NCBI RefSeq assembly: GCF_000332195.1
Contig: NZ_KB235922.1
Span: 1,237,902-1,301,901, forward strand
Length of the DNA stretch: 64,000 bases
Direction of reading: 5' to 3'
Source: Pleurocapsa sp. PCC 7319
Lineage (GTDB): Bacteria; Cyanobacteriota; Cyanobacteriia; Cyanobacteriales; Xenococcaceae
A program made the position numbers and the translations under genes. Positions 1 through 10,700 of this stretch are shown here, one piece after another. Position 1 is the first letter of the stretch. Each line of letters begins with the position of its first letter. The notes under the pieces were generated by a model. The model was not told the DNA's origin, ran no database searches, and saw nothing but the letters and a program-made list of their open reading frames with translations.

Positions 1-1
1 T

Positions 2-688
2 GAAAAACAATATGCTGTTGCTACTATTCCCAGTTTAAAATTACTCTCATCACAATCTTCAACCAAAAATAATCTTAATGTCTTGGCATTTGGTCTCTCT
101 GAGATTAGACCAGACTTTATAGCTCATCAAGGCTTTAGCACATTGGATAATGTAAAAACTGAATTAACAGAAATTAGCTCTCAAGTTACTTCCAAGAAGT
201 ATTTAGATCGAGAATTTACAAGCAACAACTTACAACAGCAAATTAATGCCCTAAATTTTCCCATACTTCATCTAGCTACTCATGGTCAATTTAGTTCCGA
301 ATTAGCACAAACATTTCTACTGGCTTGGGACAAAAGGATTGATGTGAGTAATTTGAGCAATATATTACAACTAAGAAAACAAAGTGATTTGCAACCAATT
401 GAATTATTAGTATTAAGTGCTTGTCAGACCGCTGCGGGGGATAATCAAGCTACGATCGGACTAGCGGGAATCGCAATTGAATCGGGGGCAAAAAGCACTC
501 TGGCATCTTTATGGAATGTTCAAGATAGTTCAATTGCTAAATTAATGAGTCAGTTTTATCAAGAACTAGCAAAAAACACAACTAAAGCAGAAGCCCTCAG
601 ACGCTCTCAAGTCAAACTTTTACATACTCCGGGTTATCAAGCACCTTTTTATTGGTCGCCTTATATTTTGTTGGGTAATTGGTTATAA
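2..688 (+). CDS. CHAT-domain protein, C-terminal part (cut by window edge)
   Basis: The reading frame is open from the first bases, so this is the 3' part of a longer gene whose start lies outside the window; the internal TTG at 83 is not a real start. The protein has the hallmarks of a CHAT (caspase-like) peptidase domain: a His in a LATHG motif (codon 281-283) and a Cys in an LSACQT motif (codon 422-424), followed by a GLAGI...GA.S..ASLW segment and an ALR..Q helix typical of the family's end. Cyanobacterial CHAT proteins of this kind usually carry N-terminal TPR repeats; that part is not visible. The gene ends three bases before the stop of the DUF928 gene on the other strand. Function is inferred to be a protease or signalling role; the substrate is unknown. 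Confidence 0.88.
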   Translation, partial: EKQYAVATIPSLKLLSSQSSTKNNLNVLAFGLSEIRPDFIAHQGFSTLDNVKTELTEISSQVTSKKYLDREFTSNNLQQQINALNFPILHLATHGQFSSELAQTFLLAWDKRIDVSNLSNILQLRKQSDLQPIELLVLSACQTAAGDNQATIGLAGIAIESGAKSTLASLWNVQDSSIAKLMSQFYQELAKNTTKAEALRRSQVKLLHTPGYQAPFYWSPYILLGNWL

Positions 689-691
689 GAT

Positions 692-1507
692 TCAGTTGTT
701 GCTGAGATTAATATCTTGACAATTAACTATAGGATCTGAAGCGATCGCTTTTAAGCCACCTACATCTAATAAATTCGACCAATCATTATTTACCATTCTA
801 TCTTGGGGACGAGCGCAACGAAGTTTAGCTAAAGAAGTTAGACTATCTTGCCAAATCCCTTTCTGACCATATAAACGAGCTATTTCTAATTGAGATTTGG
901 CTGCTGCAACTTGCTTGGTTAAATTGATGTTAGAGGGAATTCTGATAATTAAACCTTCAACTGTAGGATTTTGAGCAGGACTTTGCGGATCTACCACAGC
1001 TGATAACTGCCAGCGATATCCTTGATTGACTTTTAAAGGAAAATCAACGGCTAAACCGACTATGCCTTCTGTTGCTGGTAAGTTTACTGACTTTAATGCT
1101 AAAAGACGCTGCTGAGGATCGAGTATGACTAACTCACTTAGTTGAGAAGTTAAAGACGGTGGTACATGGATCCAGATAGTAGGATTTGCTACCAAAGTAG
1201 CTGTCATAAAAGAAAAAGATTCTCCCTGACACCTATTATTCTCAAGCATATCTCTACCCGGTAAGAGGGCAATTAGTTGTCTTTTGCAAGCACCTCGAGT
1301 ACCCCCAGAAGTTCTAGTTGGCGGTCTACCCCATCGGCGATCGTTTTGTGTTTTTTGGGCAAAAGTTTCTAGAGACAATTGAGATTTTTGCTCTTGTCGG
1401 TCAATATTAATTTGAGCCAGAGAACGACGACCAAGAGAAAGGTTCCCCCAAATTAAACTGAAAAATATCAACCAGTAAAAATTTTTGATTATAAGCGAAA
1501 TAAACAT
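692..1507 (-). CDS. DUF928-family exported protein
   Basis: About 271 residues. A hydrophobic N-terminal signal peptide (IIKNFYWLIFFSLIWG, then a SLAQ cleavage-like site) is followed by a Gly/Arg-rich segment with GRPPTRTSGGTRG, which I recognise as the DUF928 signature. I start at ATG 1507 because it places the signal peptide at the N-terminus and avoids overlap with the gene upstream; an open frame continues to 1606 and would overlap that gene by 73 bases. The gene lies 26 bases downstream of the CHASE2 gene and is likely cotranscribed with it. DUF928 genes commonly sit next to CHASE2, CHAT and DUF1822 genes in cyanobacteria. No biochemical role is known to me; an envelope location is inferred from the signal peptide. 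Confidence 0.82.
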   Translation of the reverse strand: MFISLIIKNFYWLIFFSLIWGNLSLGRRSLAQINIDRQEQKSQLSLETFAQKTQNDRRWGRPPTRTSGGTRGACKRQLIALLPGRDMLENNRCQGESFSFMTATLVANPTIWIHVPPSLTSQLSELVILDPQQRLLALKSVNLPATEGIVGLAVDFPLKVNQGYRWQLSAVVDPQSPAQNPTVEGLIIRIPSNINLTKQVAAAKSQLEIARLYGQKGIWQDSLTSLAKLRCARPQDRMVNNDWSNLLDVGGLKAIASDPIVNCQDINLSNN

Positions 1508-1533
1508 CTTGAATAAATTATGGTCGCCAAGAA

Positions 1534-3843
1534 TTAAACATTGAAATGCTTGATAAAAATAGATGTAGTAGCTAAAGCAATAACAGGCGGAACCAGAGGA
1601 ATCCATCCTCCTTGGTAAAACAAAAGTATGGTAAATCCAGTCAGAATACTTAAGGATAGTAGCAAACTAAGAATTAATTGCTGTTTTGAATTTGAATAGA
1701 TAATTACTCCTACTCCTACTCCAGACCAAATAATTATCCAGAAATATTCTTGTGCTTGTGTCCACCACCAGACTACGGTAGTATTTTTTCCCTCGACAGC
1801 GTTGATAATGCTACCTACTATATGAGCATGAATAGTAACTCCCGATACTTTGGAAGTTGACGACTTTTGTTGTTGAGGAATTAAATGAGTGTCCTTAGAA
1901 CTATTACCAACACCAATTAAAATAATTTTGTCTTGTGCTAAATCAGCAAGCTGTGAATCTATTCCTTCTTCTAAAAAATCTCTCAAGCTGATTTCAGGAA
2001 ATTCAGCAACAGAATAATTCAGCAATACTTGATACCCTAGAGCTTCTGAATAGGGTAGCTGGTATCCTCCTGCGTTGTGAGATAACCGAGGAAAAGTAAC
2101 CCCATCAATTTTAACTTCTTCCTTAGCGGTAAATTCTAAGGAAATATTTTTTGTTTGAGTAAGATACTCTAATGCTATTCGTAAACTAAGAGAACTATCT
2201 GTAGGGCAAGATATTGTAGAGTCCATAAATAGAAGCTGACGACGAATAATATTATCTGGATCGAGGGGAAAATCAGTAAATCCTATTTGCTCTGGAGCAA
2301 TGTTAGGAGGAGCAGGAACACTGTAGGTATGGGCTGGAGTTTTACCAATTTCGCAGGCAGCTATAAAGTTAGTTTGGGATAATTTTTGCCTTAGTTTAGG
2401 TTCAAAAGGAGAATCATGATAAATATCTAATGCAATCACCTTAGGTTGATATGGTAATAGCTTGGTTAGTGCTCTTTCTAATGCTTCATCTCCTAAAGAA
2501 CCTTTTCGATTCATTCCCTGTCGATCTTGATATTGAATATCAGCTTCATCTACGGTAATCAACAAAAAGCGATCGTCCACGGCTTGATGATGAGGTAGCA
2601 TTCCCACTAGCCAGTCATAGATTTTAAGTTCCATTCCCTGCCACAATCCTAATGAGCTAGTGCCAATCGTGAGAGCTGAAATTGACAAAGCGATCGCGAA
2701 ATTATTTCTAATCTTTGATAGTGACCATCGAACAGAATGAGATTGTTCAGGGAAATATTGCCCAATTGAAGTTGATGCTGCTGGATTTTGACAAAGAATT
2801 GGTACCCAACTAGCACAAGGATATTCTTCTTCTATGTCTTTTAATTTATCTCTTGCTTGTCTTACTGCTAAGCAAGTTGACTCTCCCTCAGCTATCGCGA
2901 CTAAAAAATGTCTGAGAAATTTCTGTGCTACGTTATCAGTTACTGGTTGGCTCATGACAATAGCTTGAGGAATGTTTAATTTTGCTAAATTCCAAGCTAA
3001 TCCCAAACCATCACAGGAATTAAATATGGCTAACTTTAACCCTTGTCTAATACTGTATTCTAGAGCAGGCTCTAACTCTGAAAGGTTAATACTATTAAGT
3101 TTTTGCTCTTGATTGAGTAGTAGGTTTCCTGTTCTTCCCCCCGATGAACTGTGCCCGGCAAAATAAAATATATCCCAGTTATATTGCCGTAATTTTTCTT
3201 TTAATTCCGATTGTGTTGGTTGAATTAAAAACTCGATTTTAGTATTAAGAGTTTTTTCCAGAATTAGTTTATCTGTATTGAGTTCATTATCTATGGGATT
3301 ACCAATTACTCCTAATACTTTAACTGGAAATGAATGATGATTATTGTTTAATGATACTTGTTTATATACAGGAAGGCTTAAAGCCACCTCAGCTAGGGGA
3401 TAGTCAGCCAAAAAGTTCCATAGATTCCAGGGCAGTTGTCTTATTTGTTCATCATCTGTTTCAATAATTATCTGGAGCTCTTCCAAGGGACTGAGATTTA
3501 TACCTAAATGCCAGCGAATATCTGCAAAAGATAAATTGTTGAGCCATATATTAAATTGCTCAGACAGCTGTTGACATACTTGCTGAAATTCTAAATAGGA
3601 AAAATTCAAGGGTCTTTCATCTGCTTCGACAATTTCAACTCGCATTGACTGCTGAAAATCAAGATAATATGTCAGATAAAGCGATCGCCATTGATGATAA
3701 AGTTGCGATAATTGTGGATTGGCAGTTAAGCTACTCTGCTGCTTGGTAATTAATTGGCTGTTTCGATCCCACAATTGCATTGTAACTATAGGAAAACCTT
3801 GCTCTAAAGAGCCTTTACCAAAACATATCGTAGCTTTATTCAT
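1534..3843 (-). CDS. CHAT-CHASE2 membrane sensor protein
   Basis: 769 residues. The N-terminal cytoplasmic half holds a second CHAT-type peptidase domain (roughly residues 170-350) with His231 in FAGHSS and Cys277 in FNSCDGL, the expected catalytic pair. A membrane segment near residues 381-400 leads into an extracytoplasmic CHASE2 sensor domain (about 405-690, including LLITVDEADI and IALDIYHDSPF), followed by two or three C-terminal membrane helices (about 695-769). CHASE2 is a ligand-sensing domain usually attached to kinases or cyclases; here it is joined to a caspase-like domain. A model in which an envelope signal controls proteolysis inside the cell is inference. It is followed by the DUF928 gene and preceded by the NTPase gene on the same strand. 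Confidence 0.87.
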   Translation of the reverse strand: MNKATICFGKGSLEQGFPIVTMQLWDRNSQLITKQQSSLTANPQLSQLYHQWRSLYLTYYLDFQQSMRVEIVEADERPLNFSYLEFQQVCQQLSEQFNIWLNNLSFADIRWHLGINLSPLEELQIIIETDDEQIRQLPWNLWNFLADYPLAEVALSLPVYKQVSLNNNHHSFPVKVLGVIGNPIDNELNTDKLILEKTLNTKIEFLIQPTQSELKEKLRQYNWDIFYFAGHSSSGGRTGNLLLNQEQKLNSINLSELEPALEYSIRQGLKLAIFNSCDGLGLAWNLAKLNIPQAIVMSQPVTDNVAQKFLRHFLVAIAEGESTCLAVRQARDKLKDIEEEYPCASWVPILCQNPAASTSIGQYFPEQSHSVRWSLSKIRNNFAIALSISALTIGTSSLGLWQGMELKIYDWLVGMLPHHQAVDDRFLLITVDEADIQYQDRQGMNRKGSLGDEALERALTKLLPYQPKVIALDIYHDSPFEPKLRQKLSQTNFIAACEIGKTPAHTYSVPAPPNIAPEQIGFTDFPLDPDNIIRRQLLFMDSTISCPTDSSLSLRIALEYLTQTKNISLEFTAKEEVKIDGVTFPRLSHNAGGYQLPYSEALGYQVLLNYSVAEFPEISLRDFLEEGIDSQLADLAQDKIILIGVGNSSKDTHLIPQQQKSSTSKVSGVTIHAHIVGSIINAVEGKNTTVVWWWTQAQEYFWIIIWSGVGVGVIIYSNSKQQLILSLLLSLSILTGFTILLFYQGGWIPLVPPVIALATTSIFIKHFNV

Positions 3844-3933
3844 TGAATCATTGACTTTCTAAGTATGTCTCTAAAAGTTTTTACAATTATTTTGTATGGA
3901 TTTTATGCCTATTAAAGGAGCTAAAGTATGTTG

Positions 3934-5811
3934 TTACATCATAAAATTTTCTTGAATGAATAAATCATTCATTGCTAAACCAATCGTAAATTTTTCTGGA
4001 GCTTTTCCCCTAATTAGAGGAAGCTGAATAAAATTATCCTCCCTACGAGAGATGACTTCTCGTAAAAAATCACCTGAATCATTAATTAAGCTCAATTTCA
4101 GATTAGCAGGTAGTGTACTTTTTGCTGGTGGAGGATATACTTGAACGCGAATTGATAAATATCCCTGAGAATCGGGCTTAATTTCTACTAATAACACTAC
4201 TGACTCAGACCCTAGCTTAATTGCTTTACAACGTTTGATAGACATATCAGGCTGCAAATAATAAGTACCTCTTAACCGCTCAGAAAGTTTTTGGGTATTT
4301 AGTAATAGCTTTTCAATCGATTGCCAATCAGTTTCAAAATCACCTTGTTGCCATTTACTCAAATTAGCTTGTTGAGTATTTGCTGGAACACTTAAGTCAA
4401 TAAAATCTTCTTTAGAGGTGAAATTTCGCTCTGATGAGTAGGAGAAAGATGTAGAAGTAGCTCGCTCGATTAGCTTCTTGCTAAGATAAGCATGAATCAT
4501 GGCACCGAGAGTAAATAAAGACTGTTCTTTGATTTGTAAAGTTTCCAGCAATCCTCGTCTTTCCAGGGAGACCAAACTGTTTAATAAGTCCGCTTTATCA
4601 ATAGTTAAATTAATATTATTTCGAATTTGATTGATCGAAAGAGGTTTAGTTTCAACTGCCAAGCAGTAAAGAATCTCTAGCTCTATAGAAGACAACCTCC
4701 CTAAAGTATGAGCCAACATATCCTCAATTTCGCCAAAAATAAAGATTTTTTGGGCTAAAAACTCGTTGACATTGTCATTAAAAATATCTTTAATCGTTTT
4801 TTGGATAATTTTTAAGGCTAGAGGGTGTCCCTGATATTTTTCGATTAGATGATTCCAGTTTGGTTCATCCGTAATAGATATTCCTAAAAATAAACCTGCA
4901 TCTTCGATGGTTAAACCTGAAAGTAGTAGTGAACGAACTAAAGATGTTGCTGTTTCCAAAGCCAGGTTATTTTTAGGATTTTCGACACTTGTGACTAGGA
5001 CGCAACTTTGATGAGATAAAGTAGCAATTTTATAGAAAAACTGCTGATAGTTGACATATTCTGACAGATATTCTCTGTTGGTAGTACCTTTCTGTAAAAG
5101 TGTTTCGAGACCATCTAAAACAATTAAGCAACGTTTTTCGCTCATTACAGCTAATAGATGTTCTAATTGCTGCCCATGACAATCACGCTCTTTTGATAAA
5201 AGGTATGCTACTTTTCGGTTTAACTGAGAAATTAATTCTGTTATAGCTAGGTGTGAAGCAAGAGACTGCCAAACTACACAATCAAATTGATCGCCATACA
5301 GGCGAGTAAATTGCTGACATAAAGATGTTTTACCAATACCATTTATGCCCAACACCGATATTAATTGTAATCTATCTTCTAATATCCATTGTTTTAAAGT
5401 ATTGAGTTCTGTCTCTCTACCAATAAAACTTCCCTCAGCTATTTCTTGCCAAAGCTCTGATAAGTATGTTTCTGTATTGTTTGGGTTTGGTGCCAGGCGA
5501 TCGGTAATAATTTGATTTTTCCTCACCTCTATATACTCTTGATTTACGGGCAAGTTTTCTAGCACGGAGCGAAAATTATGCTTGTTTACTGGCTTACCAA
5601 ACACGTGAGACAGTAATTTCCATAATTTGGGGGCAACATCGCGCATAAGATAGTTGCGGCTAAACTCAGTGGTATTTTCCATCTCTTTATAGCCAATTTT
5701 TTGCCAAGTACCTCTAATCACAGCTTCTTCAGGAGGATTTAAACCCCTACCTAAATGTTGATTTACCGCTTTATCAACCATCTTCAAAGCCGTATCTACG
5801 TCTAGATTCAT
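3934..5811 (-). CDS. STAND-like NTPase with DUF1822-like C-terminus
   Basis: 625 residues. Residues 1-90 match the helical N-terminal domain that precedes many cyanobacterial NB-ARC/WD40 proteins (the vMAP-type winged-helix region, from memory). A P-loop NTPase follows: Walker A GINGIGKTS at 155-163 (Lys161) and Walker B CLIVLDGLE around Asp233. The region from about 380 to 450 looks like a winged helix. The last 110 residues resemble the end of DUF1822 proteins (LKLSLINDSGDF...REDNFIQLPLIRG...F.IGLAMND). The expected WD40 or TPR repeats are absent. It heads the minus-strand run NTPase, CHAT-CHASE2, DUF928. STAND NTPases act as signal-triggered switches; coupling to the neighbouring CHAT proteins is inferred from position only. 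Confidence 0.75.
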   Translation of the reverse strand: MNLDVDTALKMVDKAVNQHLGRGLNPPEEAVIRGTWQKIGYKEMENTTEFSRNYLMRDVAPKLWKLLSHVFGKPVNKHNFRSVLENLPVNQEYIEVRKNQIITDRLAPNPNNTETYLSELWQEIAEGSFIGRETELNTLKQWILEDRLQLISVLGINGIGKTSLCQQFTRLYGDQFDCVVWQSLASHLAITELISQLNRKVAYLLSKERDCHGQQLEHLLAVMSEKRCLIVLDGLETLLQKGTTNREYLSEYVNYQQFFYKIATLSHQSCVLVTSVENPKNNLALETATSLVRSLLLSGLTIEDAGLFLGISITDEPNWNHLIEKYQGHPLALKIIQKTIKDIFNDNVNEFLAQKIFIFGEIEDMLAHTLGRLSSIELEILYCLAVETKPLSINQIRNNINLTIDKADLLNSLVSLERRGLLETLQIKEQSLFTLGAMIHAYLSKKLIERATSTSFSYSSERNFTSKEDFIDLSVPANTQQANLSKWQQGDFETDWQSIEKLLLNTQKLSERLRGTYYLQPDMSIKRCKAIKLGSESVVLLVEIKPDSQGYLSIRVQVYPPPAKSTLPANLKLSLINDSGDFLREVISRREDNFIQLPLIRGKAPEKFTIGLAMNDLFIQENFMM

Positions 5812-7028
5812 TGAGGAAAAATAGTTTATGTATGCCTTACCTTTATTATTACATACATTGTATTGTTGATTTATATTTCAAAATACTGCATACTACTTAT
5901 GGAGATCGTATGATACTTTGTGAAATGAGTTTTTGGGGATAGTAATATTGACTGATGAAATGTTTCATGTTTTCTCAATCAACCGGAATATATAGATATG
6001 ATTTTGAGGCAAAACGAATTGACTGAATTTTAATTTTTAGTTTTTCTTCTTTATTCCCGTTGACGCTAGTTTACAAGCTCAACTTGTGACCAATGAACAG
6101 ACTATCGCTGCCCCAAGCAGAAAATCACGTTATCTCAACTAATATTAACCAAGATAACAAAAAAAATGTAATTTAGATAACAAAAAAAATGTAATTTAGA
6201 TAATCAAGATTGTAATATCAATTTAGCCGAAAAAATCTAATTACCCTCACAAGTTTCTCAAATTTTTTTTCTAACTTTAAAAATAACTAGAGTGGATAAA
6301 TGAGCTTAACAAACATATAGATAAGTAGCTATTATGAAGTAAAAAAAACTAGTATCACTAAAAAATACTTTTAAGTTAGAGGCGATTACACCATCAAATT
6401 TTTAGTTTCTAATTAATCTGCGTAAAATATGGAATATTTTCCCGTATAGAACAAAATGAATTTCTGTCAATCTTATTAAGATAAAACTAAATAACTTACT
6501 CGATCTTCTGTGTATATTTGCTACTAATATTGGCAAATATAGTTGATTGCCTAAAATATGAGTAAACTGATAATACTTTTTGAGTATGATCAAAGACACT
6601 ACCACGTACACAACAATATTCGTAATTGTTGATAGAATTATACTGCTTTTAAAACAACCTGTAAGCCCGAAATTTTAAGGTAATTCAATAAATTTGAATA
6701 GTCGCAGTTCGAAATCATTTTCTGATTATCTAAATTGATGAAAAATGAAACGAATTAGGTGACAAAGATATCATATTCTTGAACAAAGAAACAAAAAGTA
6801 TGATAACTTACATTTCCTATCAATAGCTTAATCTCTCATTGTGATTCAAAGCTATTTAATCGCCTACGAATGTGACATCAGGTAACTTTATAGCTCTTCA
6901 AATATATTGAATTCTAATCAGCTAGGGATTTTCTCTGCTGAACTAAGAGAAGTATCAAAATCAACTTTGCAATTAATTTATATTTTTTTATTCTTTCAAG
7001 TTGAATTGTTTGAGGAAAAATTCACGTC
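5812..7028. other. 1.2 kb AT-rich region without a convincing gene
   Basis: This gap separates the CHAT/CHASE2 group from the secretion island. Short open frames occur (for example 6402-6611 minus and 6907-7089 plus) but they lack ribosome sites and recognisable composition. It contains an exact 23-base tandem duplication at 6153-6198. It probably holds the promoters of the minus-strand NTPase gene at its left edge and of the helix-turn-helix gene at its right edge; I could not place promoter boxes with confidence. Confidence 0.5.
6153..6198. repeat. 23-bp direct tandem repeat, two copies
   Basis: The unit begins GATAACAAAAAAAATGTAA and is repeated exactly at 6153-6175 and 6176-6198, followed by a further GATAA. 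No function can be assigned. Confidence 0.85.
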
Positions 7029-7673
7029 ATGTTTAATGAACTGTCTCAATCAAGAGATTCTCAGAGCGACTATTCGCAACCTAAAATAAATATTCATAAG
7101 CGATTACTATCTCCTTTTCAAAAAAAGTTACTTCAAGAAAAATTGCAGACAAATCTACGCCCAGAGTATCGTCGGCGAATTGAAATCATGTTGCTAGCAG
7201 ATCGAGGATGCTCTCAAACTAAAATTTGTGCTACTTTAAACTGTTCTCATGAAACAGCCCGATATTGGACTCGTGTGGCTCAAGCGGGAGATGCTCACAA
7301 GTGGCAAGAATTACCCATAGGTAGACCCAAGACCGTTAATGAAAGATATCTCAATCGATTACAAGAACTAGTCAGTCAAAATCCTCAAGATTTCGGCTAT
7401 GCATTTAACCGTTGGACAGCATATTGGTTAAGTAAGCATCTAGCTGAGGAGCTTGGCATACAAGTAAGCGAACGCCACGTTAATCGCTTATTAAAAAAGA
7501 TGGGATTATCAACGCGTCGATCGCGATTAGATGTAGATATGGATAGTTCATCAATACACCATTTCCAGGAATTAAATTCATTAAAATCACAAAATTCCAA
7601 CATTATTATAGGCAATCTCAAGGGGAGTAAACCAGCTCAGATCGCTAGTTTTAGTCCTTTTCAACTCACATAA
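7029..7673 (+). CDS. Transposase-derived helix-turn-helix protein, likely regulator
   Basis: 214 residues. Residues about 47-85 form a helix-turn-helix (CSQTKICATLNCSHETARYW), and 115-165 form a winged helix-turn-helix (GYAFNRWTAYWLSKHLAEEL, then a VNRLLKKMGLS end) like that of IS630-type transposases. The DDE catalytic domain that follows in such transposases is absent; instead there are about 50 low-complexity polar residues. I saw no inverted repeats or target duplication around it. GAGG at 7012 may serve as ribosome site for ATG 7029. It lies 37 bases upstream of the exporter gene on the same strand, so it is more likely a domesticated DNA-binding protein of the secretion operon than an IS remnant. 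The DNA target is unknown. Confidence 0.75.
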   Translation: MFNELSQSRDSQSDYSQPKINIHKRLLSPFQKKLLQEKLQTNLRPEYRRRIEIMLLADRGCSQTKICATLNCSHETARYWTRVAQAGDAHKWQELPIGRPKTVNERYLNRLQELVSQNPQDFGYAFNRWTAYWLSKHLAEELGIQVSERHVNRLLKKMGLSTRRSRLDVDMDSSSIHHFQELNSLKSQNSNIIIGNLKGSKPAQIASFSPFQLT

Positions 7674-7710
7674 ATAGCCAATTAATAAATAATGTTGTTT
7701 GATCCTAATC

Positions 7711-10700
7711 ATGTATATTGATTTACTATCTCAATCGGTATTTAAAAAACGCCTTCAACAACAATTAGAAAAGACATTTGCCAGATCTCTATCTCTATCC
7801 GAACTAGAACAGTATTTGCCGGTAATCAAACTAGTTGAACCTTCTACGGGAAAACAATTCTGGCAATCAAACCAGTCAATTCCAGGTATTTATTTAATTT
7901 TGACAGGAAAAGTTAGATTATTTGACGTCTATGGTCAATTGCTAACTTCCTCAGAAGAGGGAACATCTTTTGGCGAACTGACATTATTTCCTCAAGAATC
8001 TTTTTGCCCTTATCTTGCCCGAGCTTCTTTTAGATTGAGGCTAGCATTTATTCCTGGCTCTTTAATACAAACGCTGATTAAAGACGATCCTCATTTAGAA
8101 GAACATCTAAAACAACAAGCACTATTTCAAGACTTACTTTTACTATGTCGCCAGTCTGGCGAATTTAAGAGTATTTCGGTAGATAAACTAAAATCTGTAA
8201 TTCCTTTATTGCAACGTCACGATCTAAATCAGGGGCAATTAATATCTTCATCATCGTCGAAACAGTTTTTCTGGCTGCTTAGAAAGGGGGAATTAGAAAA
8301 TGAGAATAGTCAGAAATTGACCTCAGGTACCATCTACTTTCCTCAGCAATCTGAGTCTCAAAAATCCTGGCAAGTTGATCTACCTACTGAATTGTATAGT
8401 CTGAGTTATGAAGACCGTGATGCCGTCCAACTACATTCATCGCCATTACATTCTTCAGAATCAGAAATTTTAGCAACTTCTCAAGATACAGTACTGTCAA
8501 ATAATGCCTTATCACCTATCAAGGTAAAACCAGTTCAGGCGATCGACTTACCAAATACTATCTCTCAGGAAAATAAACCATCCCATAAGGAACGACGAGC
8601 ATATTTCCCTTCCCCAAGACAGCGAGTTGGACATTTATGGCAAAGACTCACCCAACGTTATCCCTACTATGCACAACAGAGTGTAAGTGACTGTGGTGCA
8701 GCATGCCTGATTATGATTGGACAGTATTGGGGAAAAAATTATAGTCTTAATCGACTACGAGATTTAGCTAATGTTAACCGTAACGGCTCTACCCTCAGAG
8801 GTTTAGCTTCAGCAGCCGAGACTATTGGTTTTGTAACCCGTCCTGTTAAAGCCACTTTAGATCGTTTGGAGCAACAAAAATTACCGGCGATCGCTCACTG
8901 GGATAACAATCACTATATTGTGGTCTATGAAATCACGAATAAGAAAGTTATCGTTGGCGATCCAGGGATGGGACCAAGGGTTTTAACTCATCGAGAATTT
9001 CAAGCCGGGTGGACTGGTTATGCTCTTTTATTAGAGCCGACCACTTGGCTAGAGGAGGGAAGAGAATCCACTTTTCCGATCTGGCGATTTTTAGAGTTAC
9101 TCAAACCACACTCTCTAGTGCTTTTAGAGGTTTTAATCGCTTCAATTACGATTCAAATTTTTGGTTTGGTTACTCCTCTGTTAACCCAGCTATTATTAGA
9201 TCGAGTAGTAGTCCAGCGCAGTAATCTTACTTTGATGGCTGTAGGTATGGGATTACTAATTTTCGGTCTATTTAGAGTAGCAATTACAGGATTACGTCAA
9301 TATCTTTTAGATCATGTATCTCAAAAAGTAAACGTTTCTCTAATCGTCGGTTTTGTAAGGCACAGTTTCAAGCTTCCTCTTAGCTTTTTTGAATCCCGCT
9401 ATGTAGGAGATATTGTTGCTCGTTTACAAGAAAATCAAAAGATCCAAAACTTTTTAACCGGGGAAGCATTATCGATCTTTCTTGATTTTTTAACCATCTT
9501 TGTCTATGTCGGTTTAATGTTTTGGTATAGCTGGAAGATGGCTCTGTTGGCATTGGTTATTGTACCGCCATTCTTTATCTTGGCTTTAGTTGCGACACCA
9601 TTTCTACAAAAAATTTCGCGAGATATCTTTACCGCTTCAGCAAAAGAGCAAAGCTATGTGATTGAAGCCTTTTCAGGAATTGCTACCGTCAAATCGATGG
9701 CAGTGGAACATCGAGTACGCTGGCGTTGGGAAGAGTTTCTGAATAAGGCAGTAAAAAAAGGTTTTAGCGGACAAATAATTGGTAATAAAGTTCAGGTAAT
9801 TAGTTCCACAATTCAAGTTATTGCAACCACTTCAGTATTGTGGTTTGGAGCTTGGCAGGTAATTCAAGACGAATTAACTATTGGACAATTAATTGCTTTT
9901 AATATGTTACTAGGCAACGTGATTAGTCCTTTTCAACGCTTAGCGGTGTTATGGAATCAAATCCAAGAAGTAATTATCTCCGTAGAGCGAATTAATGATG
10001 TTTTGGAAGCAGAACCCGAAGAAGATTGGCAGACCAATCCCCGTCAGTCTTTGCCTACTATTGCAGGACATCTTCAGTTTCAAGAAGTCAGCTTTCGTTA
10101 TCATCCCGACGATCGAGCCAATGTTATCGAAAATCTGAACTTTGAAGTTCAGCCTGGAAAAACTGTAGCGATTGTTGGTCGCAGTGGTTCTGGCAAAACA
10201 ACTATTGCCAAGCTGATTTTGGCATTGTACCCACCGACAGCAGGAAAAGTACTCGTCGATGGTCACGATCTAGCAAATGTCTCTCCTTCATCCTTACGTC
10301 GACAGGTAGGGGTAGTAGATCAGGCAAACTTTCTCTTTGGAGGCACAATTCGCGAAAACATCAGTGTTAAACATCCTGAAGCTACCCTCGAAGAAATTAG
10401 AGAAGCAGCAGAACAGGCAGGTGCTGATGAGTTTATTCAAAAACTCCCCCTTAAATACGAAACCCTTGTAGGGGAAAGAGGTGGCACACTCTCAGGAGGA
10501 CAATGTCAACGTTTGGCGATCGCTCGTGCCCTATTAGGTAATCCCCGTTTGCTGATTTTAGATGAGGCGACCAGCAGTTTGGATGCTGAATCAGAACGAA
10601 TAATTCAAAATAACCTCAAAACTATCATCAAAGATCGTACAACAATTATCATCGCTCACCGTCTTTCCACAATTCGACAAGCAGACATGATTTTAGTACT

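Noticed and set aside
83-688. CHAT gene starting at 83
   Set aside because: The codon is an internal TTG and the frame is open from base 2; it is the tail of a longer gene.
6402-6611. 69-residue minus-strand frame
   Set aside because: No ribosome site, no familiar composition, and the region is AT-rich on all frames.
7029-7673. Complete IS630 element
   Set aside because: No DDE domain and no inverted repeats or target duplication were seen around the gene.
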